Positions 56,657 through 64,000 of a stretch of DNA of 64,000 nt are shown piece by piece; positions within the stretch are counted from its first letter, which is position 1, and the number at the start of each line of letters is the position of its first letter. The stretch is from Metabacillus sp. KUDC1714. Its GTDB lineage: Bacteria; Bacillota; Bacilli; Bacillales; Bacillaceae. The notes below the pieces were generated by a model. It saw only the letters and a list, made by a program, of their open reading frames with translations. It did no database searches and had not been told where the DNA came from. The stretch lies in NCBI RefSeq assembly GCF_014217835.1, contig NZ_CP055263.1, forward strand, positions 1,893,501-1,957,500, given 5' to 3'. The translations under genes and the position numbers were made by a program.

Positions 56657-56749
56657 CGTATTAATATTCCTTGAATAAGGATAAAACCACTATCAAAACT
56701 TCTTATAAATAAATGCATAGGAAATAAAAGTATAAATCAAAACTAAATA

Positions 56750-57622
56750 CTACTTTGGTATCTTTATCGTAAACTGAATGTATTCTTCAAATTCTTCTTC
56801 TTCTGTATTTAACTTAACGCCACTATCAGCAACCATTGTTAACGATTGGCGAATTGTATTCATTGCAATTCTTGTGTCTCTACTAAATGCTTTACGTTTT
56901 GGTTTCGGTTTAACATTATTTTTTTCAAGAAGCTTAACTACACGGTCCTCTGTTTGTTTAACATTTAGTTGCCTTTCGATTATCTCTGTTAACAATTTTG
57001 TTTGCAACTCAGGATCCTTTAATGGAATAAGAGCACGTGCATGGCGCTCAGTTATTACCTTTTGCAATAAAGCATCTTGTACATCTTGGGGAAGTTTTAG
57101 TAAGCGTAGCTTATTCGCTATTGTAGATTGACCTTTACCAAGTCGCTGAGCTAAAGCTTCTTGTGTGAGATTATGCAATTCAAGCAGTTTAGCATAGGCA
57201 ACTGCTTCTTCTATTGAAGATAATTCTTCCCGTTGGAGATTCTCAATCAATGCAACACTTGCTGTTTCTGTATCATTAAATTCCTTTACGATCGCAGGAA
57301 TATCATCCCAACCCAGGGTTTGTACAGCTCGAAAGCGTCTCTCACCAGCAATAATTTCAAATTTCCCATCTATTTCTCGAACGACTATTGGCTGAATAAT
57401 TCCATGTGTACGAATAGTTAACGCTAATTCTTCAATCTTTTCATTAGAAAAAACGGTACGTGGCTGGAAGCGATTAGGAACAATATCCTGTATAAGGATT
57501 TTCTTAACCTCTTCCCTATGTTGTTCTTCTTCCTCTATTATTTCATCTTTTATTTCATCAACTACAACTTGTTCTGCTTCTTTTTCTCCCAAACCGAAAA
57601 AGCGAGAAAATGGATGCTTCAT
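56750..57622 (-). CDS. noc: Nucleoid occlusion protein Noc
   Basis: A 290-residue ParB-like CTPase. The N-terminus [15 protein letters not shown] is the amphipathic membrane-targeting helix of Noc. The ParB domain ([19 protein letters not shown] region) and HTH ([21 protein letters not shown]) follow. It blocks Z-ring assembly over the chromosome. Adjacent to rsmG, with a parS-like site in the gap. I saw no good Noc-binding site (ATTTCCCGGGAAAT) in the window. Confidence 0.95.
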   Translation of the reverse strand: MKHPFSRFFGLGEKEAEQVVVDEIKDEIIEEEEQHREEVKKILIQDIVPNRFQPRTVFSNEKIEELALTIRTHGIIQPIVVREIDGKFEIIAGERRFRAVQTLGWDDIPAIVKEFNDTETASVALIENLQREELSSIEEAVAYAKLLELHNLTQEALAQRLGKGQSTIANKLRLLKLPQDVQDALLQKVITERHARALIPLKDPELQTKLLTEIIERQLNVKQTEDRVVKLLEKNNVKPKPKRKAFSRDTRIAMNTIRQSLTMVADSGVKLNTEEEEFEEYIQFTIKIPK

Positions 57623-57710
57623 GAGCCTACACCACCTTTAAAAACTACCAATTTTAATATTCTCTTTTTCTTTCATTATTTCCTGCAAAATACTTAAAAG
57701 TTCCAGTAAA

Positions 57711-57726
57711 TGTTTCATGTGAAACA
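57711..57726. other. parS-like site between noc and rsmG
   Basis: TGTTTCATGTGAAACA, one base (C to T) from the perfect palindrome TGTTTCACGTGAAACA, and still near-symmetric. Confidence 0.7.
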
Positions 57727-57727
57727 T

Positions 57728-58444
57728 TTACTCTATAGGAAGCTTATTTGGTGTTCCAGGTTTTCTAGGATATTTTTTAGGTGTCCCTTTTATTTTTTCA
57801 ATAACTAAGATTGTTCGTTCACTATTTTCTAAAGGTAGTTCAAATGAGTGAATTTCTTGAACCTTACCACCTAAAACTTTGAGTGCTTTTTCGCCAGCCT
57901 CTAGTTCATCTTTTGCTGCTGCAGCTTTCATGGCAATAAAGAAACCGTCCTTTTTAACCAGGGGTATACACAATTCACTTAGTACAGAAAGCCTAGCAAC
58001 AGCTCTAGCAGTTACTATATCAAATGACTCTCTATGCTCTTTATTTTGACCAAAAGTTTCAGCTCGGTCATGGAAAAGTTGAACGTTTTTTAAACCTAAT
58101 TCTTTTGTTAAGTGAGATAAAAAATTAATTCTTTTTTGTAGTGAGTCTACAATTGAAACACGTAAATGTGGAAAGCAAATGTTAATTGGTATACTTGGAA
58201 AACCCGCACCCGCTCCGACATCACAAATAGAAAATGGTTTTGAAAAATCAAAGTAAAAAGCAGCCGATATCGAATCATAGAAGTGTTTTAAGTACACTTC
58301 CTTTTTTTCTGTGATTGACGTTAAGTTCATTTTTTCGTTCCATTCTACTAGCAAATTGAAATATAAATCAAATTGATCCATTTGTTGCGGAGAAAGCACA
58401 ATTCCTTTCTCCGCTAAACTTGACTGAAATAATTCTGTATCCAT
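57728..58444 (-). CDS. rsmG: 16S rRNA (guanine-527 N7)-methyltransferase RsmG
   Basis: A 238-residue Rossmann methyltransferase (GidB) with SAM motif [14 protein letters not shown]. It modifies G527 of 16S rRNA; loss gives low-level streptomycin resistance. The ATG at 58444 follows GAAAGG with 8-nt spacing. It lies 17 bp after mnmG in the same operon. Confidence 0.95.
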   Translation of the reverse strand: MDTELFQSSLAEKGIVLSPQQMDQFDLYFNLLVEWNEKMNLTSITEKKEVYLKHFYDSISAAFYFDFSKPFSICDVGAGAGFPSIPINICFPHLRVSIVDSLQKRINFLSHLTKELGLKNVQLFHDRAETFGQNKEHRESFDIVTARAVARLSVLSELCIPLVKKDGFFIAMKAAAAKDELEAGEKALKVLGGKVQEIHSFELPLENSERTILVIEKIKGTPKKYPRKPGTPNKLPIE

Positions 58445-58461
58445 AAACAAAACCTTTCTAT

Positions 58462-60351
58462 TTATTGATTAGAAACTCGCGCAATTCGGCCTTGCTCTAG
58501 GTATACCAATAGAATTGATACATCTGCTGGGTTAACTCCAGCTATACGAGACGCCTGTGCAACAGATAATGGTGTTACCTCTTTAAGTTTTTGACGTGCC
58601 TCAGTTGCTAAACCGTTAATTGCATCATAATCAATATTTTCAGGGATTTTTTTGTTCTCCATCTTTTTAAGCTTTTCAACTTGTTGTAAAGATTTTTCGA
58701 TGTAACCCTCATACTTTATTTGGATCTCAACCTGTTCAGCAACATCTGCATCAATTTCCACTTCTGATGGAACAAGCTGGTTTATATGTTCATATGTCAT
58801 CTCTGGTCGTTTTAGTAAATCAGAAGCTCTAATTCCATCCTTTAATTCACTTCCACCAACTGAAAGAATTAATTGTTGAGTCTCTTGATTTGGTTTAATA
58901 ATAACTGAATTCAATCGAAGTTTTTCTTGCTCAATCGAATGTTTCTTATTTGTGAATTTTGCAAAGCGTTCTTCAGATATTAAACCAATTTTCTTACCAA
59001 CGTCAGTTAGACGTAAATCAGCATTATCATGACGAAGCAATAAGCGATATTCTGCTCTTGATGTTAATAGGCGATAAGGCTCATTTGTCCCTTTCGTTAC
59101 TAAATCATCAATTAGAACGCCAATATAAGCATCAGATCTACCTAATATTATTTCTTCTTTTCCTAATGCTTTTTGAGCAGCATTAATCCCTGCCATCAAT
59201 CCTTGGCCTGCAGCTTCTTCATATCCTGATGTACCATTAATTTGTCCTGCGGTAAATAATGATGAAATATTTTTTGTTTCTAAAGTCGGCCAAAGCTGTG
59301 TTGGAACAATTGCATCATATTCAATTGCATAACCCGCTCTCATCATTTGCACTTTTTCAAGACCTGGTATTGTTTTTAATATTTGTTGTTGTACATCCTC
59401 GGGCAAGCTTGTTGAAAGACCTTGAACATACACCTCCTGAGTATTTCTTCCCTCAGGCTCTAAAAATATTTGGTGACGCGGTTTATCATTGAACCGAACA
59501 ACTTTATCTTCGATAGATGGACAATAACGCGGACCGGTTCCTTTAATCATCCCTGAATACATAGGTGAACGATGCAAATTATTATCAATAATTTGATGTG
59601 TTTCTAAACTTGTATACGTTAACCAGCATGGAAGCTGATCTGTAATGTATTTTGTCGTTTCAAAAGAAAAGGCACGTGGAACTTCATCACCTGGTTGAAT
59701 TTCTGTTTTACTGTAATCAATTGAATGACTATTAACACGCGGTGGTGTTCCTGTTTTAAATCTTACTAGATCAAAGCCTAGCTCATGTAAGTGTTCAGAT
59801 AACTTGATGGAAGGCTGCTGATTATTTGGACCACTTGAATATTTAAGTTCTCCTAAAATGATTTCTCCTCTTAGGAAAGTACCTGTCGTTAAAACTACTG
59901 CTTTCGCAGAATACTCTGCACCCGTTTGTGTAACAATTCCCTTACATATTCCGTCCTCAACAATTAATCGATCAACCATTCCTTGAAGCAATGTTAGATT
60001 TTTTTCATTTTCTAACGTTTTTTTCATCTCGTGCTGATAAGCAAATTTATCAGCTTGTGCACGTAGGGCTCTAACTGCTGGGCCCTTCCCTGTGTTTAAC
60101 ATTCTCATTTGAATATGCGTTTTATCTATATTTTTACCCATTTCGCCGCCTAAGGCGTCTATTTCCCGAACGACAATCCCTTTTGCAGGGCCACCGACTG
60201 ATGGGTTACATGGCATAAAAGCCACCATGTCTAAATTTATTGTGATTACAAGTGTTTTTGCCCCCATTCTTGCAGAAGCTAGCGCAGATTCACACCCAGC
60301 ATGACCTGCACCAACGACAATCACATCATAATCCCCAGCATGATAAGACAT
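58462..60351 (-). CDS. mnmG: tRNA uridine 5-carboxymethylaminomethyl modification enzyme MnmG
   Basis: A 629-residue FAD protein (GidA). The FAD motif is [12 protein letters not shown] near residue 12, with the conserved CNPSVGG. With MnmE it installs cmnm5U34 on tRNAs reading split codon boxes. C-terminal helical domain binds MnmE. Separated from mnmE by a type 2 repeat. Confidence 0.97.
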   Translation of the reverse strand: MSYHAGDYDVIVVGAGHAGCESALASARMGAKTLVITINLDMVAFMPCNPSVGGPAKGIVVREIDALGGEMGKNIDKTHIQMRMLNTGKGPAVRALRAQADKFAYQHEMKKTLENEKNLTLLQGMVDRLIVEDGICKGIVTQTGAEYSAKAVVLTTGTFLRGEIILGELKYSSGPNNQQPSIKLSEHLHELGFDLVRFKTGTPPRVNSHSIDYSKTEIQPGDEVPRAFSFETTKYITDQLPCWLTYTSLETHQIIDNNLHRSPMYSGMIKGTGPRYCPSIEDKVVRFNDKPRHQIFLEPEGRNTQEVYVQGLSTSLPEDVQQQILKTIPGLEKVQMMRAGYAIEYDAIVPTQLWPTLETKNISSLFTAGQINGTSGYEEAAGQGLMAGINAAQKALGKEEIILGRSDAYIGVLIDDLVTKGTNEPYRLLTSRAEYRLLLRHDNADLRLTDVGKKIGLISEERFAKFTNKKHSIEQEKLRLNSVIIKPNQETQQLILSVGGSELKDGIRASDLLKRPEMTYEHINQLVPSEVEIDADVAEQVEIQIKYEGYIEKSLQQVEKLKKMENKKIPENIDYDAINGLATEARQKLKEVTPLSVAQASRIAGVNPADVSILLVYLEQGRIARVSNQ

Positions 60352-60416
60352 TTAATAACCTCCTTTTTTAAATGAAAATTTATCTATTTAATACATAGTG
60401 TCAATATTAGCTACAA

Positions 60417-60593
60417 CGCTAAACGGGCGCTTCCGCTTTTATTTTGGCTAGCTACAGCTCCCAGCGACTAGTGAACTTCACACTCCTTCTTACGATAAGT
60501 CAACATCGAATCGCTTTCGCTCTTCGTGTTTCCTTTATCTCATTCGAAGTGCTCCAGTTCATACGTCGCTAAACGGGCGCTTCCGCTTTTATT
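60417..60593. repeat. Type 2 repeat, copy G, flanked by 27-bp direct repeats
   Basis: Minus-strand relative of the copy at 56061, sharing ACGTATGAACT-GAGCACT, GATAAAGGAAACACGAAGAG and TCGATGTT-ACTTATCGT. Its ends are an exact 27-bp direct repeat at 60417-60443 and 60567-60593; the right one overlaps the mnmE stop codon. Confidence 0.85.
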
Positions 60594-61977
60594 ATTTCCC
60601 TAGACAAAATTGCGAAAATAGCTGATCAATTAGGCTTTCGTGAACAGAATCCCCAATTATTTCACCAAGCTGCTCCCAGCATCGTGTTAAATCTATTTGA
60701 ACAATATCAATAGGAATGCCTTCTTCAATTCCTGTTAATGCTTCGTTAATAGATGTTTGTGCAGCTGTTAATAATGCGATATGGCGTGAATTTGATACAT
60801 ATGTTAAATCATTGCTTTGTAGATTGCCTTGAAAAAATAATGCACCTATCGCTTCCTCTAATTCATCTATTCCCTTTTCCTCTAGTAATGAGGTTGTAAC
60901 AACAGGTCTTCCAGAAGCTAGATCTATTACTTGCTCAAGATTAATTTTTTGTTCAAGATCAGTTTTATTAACAATAACGATAATATCCATTCCCTTTACC
61001 GCTTCAAATAGTTGAACATCTTCATGAGAAAGCTCCTCATGATAATTTAATACAAGAAGGATTAGATCTGCTTCCTTTAATACCTTTCTTGATCGTTCTA
61101 CACCAATTCGTTCAACAATATCCTCAGTCTCGCGAATACCTGCTGTATCTACTAACCGAAGCGGAACTCCTCTAACGTTCACATATTCTTCTATTACATC
61201 TCTAGTTGTTCCAGGAATATCTGTTACAATGGCCTTATTTTCATGAACTAGGCTATTAAGTAAGGATGACTTTCCAACATTCGGTCTCCCGATAATTACC
61301 GTTGAAAGTCCTTCTCTTAAAATTTTCCCTTGCCCAGATGTCTGCAAAAGTTTATGAATTTCACTTTGGACATAAGTTGCTTTTTCAACAAGCATTTTAT
61401 GTGTCATTTCCTCTACGTCATCATACTCAGGATAATCAATATTAACCTCAACATGTGCTAATGTTTCTAAAATCTCTTGTCTTAGCTTTTGAACAAGCTT
61501 TGAAAGCCTACCTTCCATTTGTCCTAAGGCAACATTCATAGCTCGATCTGTTTTTGCACGAATTAAATCCATTACTGCCTCTGCTTGAGATAAATCAATA
61601 CGTCCATTTAAAAATGCCCGCTTTGTAAACTCTCCAGGTTCTGCTAGTCTTGCACCATTTTTAACAGCCAATTGTAAAACCCGGTTTACAGTCACTAACC
61701 CACCATGACAATTTATTTCAACAACATCTTCCCTAGTAAACGTTTTTGGCCCCTTCATTAAAGAAACCATAACTTCCTCAACAACATCACCTGTCGTTGG
61801 ATCTATCATATGACCGTAATGGATCGTATGGGAGTCTACCTCTGTTAGCCTCTTATTTGAAGGAGCTTTGAATAGCTTGTCTGCAATGTCAATTGCTTCA
61901 TCTCCACTTAATCTTACAATTGCTATTGCTCCTTCACCTAAGGGCGTAGATATCGCTGCGATTGTATCTAACTCCAT
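60592..61977 (-). CDS. mnmE: tRNA modification GTPase MnmE
   Basis: A 461-residue G protein. N-terminal THF-binding domain ([16 protein letters not shown]), helical domain, G domain (about 220-375) with [14 protein letters not shown], and the C-terminal CLGK whose Cys is conserved. Works with MnmG. The ATG at 61977 follows GAGAGGTGA; the GTG upstream overlaps that site. Confidence 0.96.
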   Translation of the reverse strand: MELDTIAAISTPLGEGAIAIVRLSGDEAIDIADKLFKAPSNKRLTEVDSHTIHYGHMIDPTTGDVVEEVMVSLMKGPKTFTREDVVEINCHGGLVTVNRVLQLAVKNGARLAEPGEFTKRAFLNGRIDLSQAEAVMDLIRAKTDRAMNVALGQMEGRLSKLVQKLRQEILETLAHVEVNIDYPEYDDVEEMTHKMLVEKATYVQSEIHKLLQTSGQGKILREGLSTVIIGRPNVGKSSLLNSLVHENKAIVTDIPGTTRDVIEEYVNVRGVPLRLVDTAGIRETEDIVERIGVERSRKVLKEADLILLVLNYHEELSHEDVQLFEAVKGMDIIVIVNKTDLEQKINLEQVIDLASGRPVVTTSLLEEKGIDELEEAIGALFFQGNLQSNDLTYVSNSRHIALLTAAQTSINEALTGIEEGIPIDIVQIDLTRCWEQLGEIIGDSVHESLIDQLFSQFCLGK

Positions 61978-62098
61978 TTTTACGATCACCTCTCTATTTC
62001 AATTATCTATATGAATACTTTCCTTTTTCTCATAAGCTTTGACCAAAATTTTAAGATAGCATATTTCACTTTCATAAGAAAGCAAAATCAACTTATTG

Positions 62099-62154
62099 TT
62101 ATCCACAATTCATTCTAATCTAAACATTCCTTCCTTTATTTTAACTTATCCACA
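62099..62154 (+). promoter_or_regulatory. Two perfect DnaA boxes in the jag-mnmE gap
   Basis: TTATCCACA at 62099-62107 and 62146-62154, in the AT-rich region upstream of mnmE. Confidence 0.7.
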
Positions 62155-62350
62155 TGTTAATAACAATATTTGCTCTTAATAGTTAATTTCACTTTGACGA
62201 GTTATTAACATAAAGTGAAATTTGCTTTTTAAAATTAAGATTGAACTTTCCAGATTCGATACAAATTTATCAATACAACATTTTTCGACATGATCCTGGA
62301 TTTTATAGTCAAGCACTTAGCTGAATTAAAAAGTTACAAAGATTTTTTTA
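62155..62350. other. AT-rich jag-mnmE intergenic remainder
   Basis: No gene seen. It presumably contains the mnmE promoter. Confidence 0.4.
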
Positions 62351-62387
62351 TATAAAAAAAGACCAACTCTATTTAGAGTCAGTCTTT
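62351..62387 (-). terminator. Terminator of the yidC-jag operon
   Basis: AAAGACCAACTCT (62358-62370) with AGAGTCAGTCTTT (62375-62387), wobbles included; TTTTTTT follows on the minus strand. The stem overlaps the jag stop codon. Confidence 0.88.
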
Positions 62388-63004
62388 GATTTTAGAGAAA
62401 TAACCAAATGACGATTTGGTTCTTCACCAACAGAATATGTTTTTAATTCTTTAAATTCAGATAATGCAGCATGAATAATTTTGCGTTCATAGGAAGGCAT
62501 TGGTTCTAAAGAAACATTCTTTGATGAACGAATAACTTGCCGAGCTAATCGAGCTGCTAATTGGTTAAGGGTATCTTTTCTTCTTTCTCGGTAATTTTCA
62601 GCATCTATGACAATTTGTAAATAATAATTAGAATAACGATTTGCAACTAATTGTGTTAAATACTGAAGGGAATTTAATGTTTGTCCTCTTTTTCCGATTA
62701 AAACAGCCATTTTATCACCTGATAATTGAAAAGTGACAATTTTACCTGCCCGTTTGATCTTAATTTGGGCATCAATTCCCATTTTCTTCGTTACATTTGA
62801 AAGAAATAGATGAGCTTCCTTTACAGGATCATCGATAAGCTTAACTATAACACTTGCAGACCTTTTTCCGAAAATGCCGAAAATACCCTTTTTTCCTTCA
62901 TCTAGAACTGTAATTTCTACTTCTTCCCTTGTTGCTTCTAATTGCTTTAATGCTACTTCTACTGCTTCATTGACGGTAAGTCCATTAGCAGTTATCTCTT
63001 TCAC
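62369..63004 (-). CDS. jag: RNA-binding protein Jag (KhpB)
   Basis: A 211-residue protein with Jag N-terminal domain ([17 protein letters not shown]), KH domain (about 80-145, [16 protein letters not shown]) and R3H domain ending in RHLVISLKS. KhpB binds many RNAs with KhpA and influences sporulation and cell division. Its ATG overlaps the yidC stop by 4 bp. Confidence 0.95.
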   Translation of the reverse strand: MKEITANGLTVNEAVEVALKQLEATREEVEITVLDEGKKGIFGIFGKRSASVIVKLIDDPVKEAHLFLSNVTKKMGIDAQIKIKRAGKIVTFQLSGDKMAVLIGKRGQTLNSLQYLTQLVANRYSNYYLQIVIDAENYRERRKDTLNQLAARLARQVIRSSKNVSLEPMPSYERKIIHAALSEFKELKTYSVGEEPNRHLVISLKSKTDSK

Positions 63005-63768
63005 TTCTTATTTCCTCCATCTTTTGCTGCCTTTAGCTCAGGCCCTTTTACAAAATAAGTTTGTACAATCATAAATAGGTTACCAACTACCCAATACAAC
63101 GAAAGTGCTGCAGGGAAACTAATCGCAAAAACAATAATCATAATCGGCATAATATAAAGCATCATTGCCATTTGAGGATTTTGATTTGCTGTACCTGCCA
63201 TCATCATCTTTTGTTGGATGAATGTTGTAGCACCTGCAACAAGTGGAAGGATAAAGAATGGATCTCGCTCACCTAAATCAAACCAAAGGAATGTATGTTC
63301 AGCAATTGCTTCTGTTCTCATAATTGCATGGTAAAAACCAATTAAGATAGGCATTTGGACAATTAATGGGAAACAACCTGCAAGTGGGTTAACACCATGC
63401 TTTTGAAATAAAGCCATTGTCTCCTGCTGTAGCTTTTGTTGTGTTTGTTGATCCTTTGAACTATATTTCTCTTTCAACTTTTGCATTTCTGGTTGGATTG
63501 CTTGCATTGCTTTAGAGCTCTTTGTTTGTTTAATCATTAACGGTAATATTGCTAAACGAATGATAATTGTTACTAAGACAATTGAGATTCCATAATTATC
63601 ACCAGTTATTTCAGCAAAGTATGTAATTAATTGTGATAAAGGATATACGATATACTTATTCCAAAACCCTTCACTTTCAGATGTAATCGGAACATTTACC
63701 TCTGTACATCCAGTTAAAAGGGTTAAAACACTCACTAACCCCAATATTAAAAGTACGCGCCTTTTCAA
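63001..63768 (-). CDS. yidC: Membrane protein insertase YidC1/SpoIIIJ
   Basis: A 255-residue lipoprotein insertase. Signal peptide with lipobox LLTGC (Cys about 21), then five TM segments with the conserved region [20 protein letters not shown] carrying the groove Arg. It inserts membrane proteins and supports the SpoIIIA-Q channel in sporulation. TTG start at 63768 after AGGAGG; the longer frame starts upstream of that site. Located as in B. subtilis between rnpA and jag. Confidence 0.95.
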   Translation of the reverse strand: MKRRVLLILGLVSVLTLLTGCTEVNVPITSESEGFWNKYIVYPLSQLITYFAEITGDNYGISIVLVTIIIRLAILPLMIKQTKSSKAMQAIQPEMQKLKEKYSSKDQQTQQKLQQETMALFQKHGVNPLAGCFPLIVQMPILIGFYHAIMRTEAIAEHTFLWFDLGERDPFFILPLVAGATTFIQQKMMMAGTANQNPQMAMMLYIMPIMIIVFAISFPAALSLYWVVGNLFMIVQTYFVKGPELKAAKDGGNKK

Positions 63769-63922
63769 ACCTTTTTTCCTCCTAACCAATAGATAGATAC
63801 AATTCATACGTTAAAGAAAAGAAAAAGTTTCACATAATTTATATCTTATCACTTTTACAATGATTTTTCTTTTATATAAAAAAGTTTTCATTAAGATCAT
63901 TTCTACATAATTCTACATTTAT
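63769..63922. other. rnpA-yidC intergenic region
   Basis: AT-rich, with the yidC ribosome-binding site at its left end. No hairpin with a T-run was noticed. Confidence 0.4.
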
Positions 63923-64000
63923 TTAGTTCTGATAGCTTTTTGCTTTTCTGAATAAGTGGTTTAAACTACTTTTCACTTCATTGTATCCCATGTCTGAAGC
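63923..64000 (-). CDS. rnpA: Partial rnpA: C-terminus of ribonuclease P protein component
   Basis: The last 25 codons and a TAA are visible on the minus strand: ASDMGYNEVKSSLNHLFRKA and KSYQN. The pattern M-x-x-x-E-V-K-x-S-L-x-H-L-F-x-K-A-K is the usual end of RnpA, and position before yidC fits. The start is beyond the right edge. Confidence 0.88.
   Translation of the reverse strand, partial: ASDMGYNEVKSSLNHLFRKAKSYQN

Overview
This window reads as the origin-proximal arm of a low-GC, endospore-forming Bacillaceae chromosome (Bacillus in the broad sense). The right half follows the classical B. subtilis order to the left of dnaA: rnpA (cut by the window edge), yidC/spoIIIJ, jag, mnmE, mnmG, rsmG, noc, soj, spo0J, yyaC, yyaD, yyzM, yyaE, ychF, rpsF, ssb, rpsR, yybS, gdpP, rplI, the replicative helicase gene, purA, a Lys-Glu-Asp-Phe tRNA cluster, walRK-yycHI-walJ-htrC, yyzF and rlmH. 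Nearly all of it is transcribed on the minus strand, away from the origin.

Positions 1-12.5 kb hold metabolic and stress genes on the plus strand: ahpCF behind a PerR-like box, a complete gluconate operon gntRKPZ with its operator palindrome and an internal catabolite-repression site, an opuD betaine transporter, and two unassigned genes. A methyltransferase gene start runs off the left edge. From 12.6 to 28 kb lies a more accessory stretch: an L,D-transpeptidase, a glycerate operon (cdaR, GntP-type permease, glxK), a secreted GH30 glycosidase, a SAM-riboswitch-controlled S-methylmethionine operon (mmuP-mmuM), an alkylation-repair operon (adaA-alkA-ogt), a PEP-mutase/isocitrate-lyase-like gene broken by an in-frame amber codon, and a metallo-hydrolase.

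The most notable observation is that the 3' end of rlmH, the site used by SCC elements in staphylococci, has two degraded copies in the same orientation at about 24.0 and 12.6 kb. They bracket the accessory stretch, as expected for rlmH-targeted insertions whose recombinase has been lost. I saw no recombinase gene in the window.

Other signals not explained by genes: two families of intergenic hairpin repeats, one with compensatory changes between copies; six perfect DnaA boxes in about 300 bp beside rlmH; three parS-like sites in walK, spo0J and after noc; PurR boxes before purA; an 18-bp perfect palindrome after cdaR; and an isolated strong Shine-Dalgarno sequence in the GH30 leader. Gene starts were chosen by ribosome-binding site, and where possible by recalled length of the B. 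subtilis counterpart; no database search was run.
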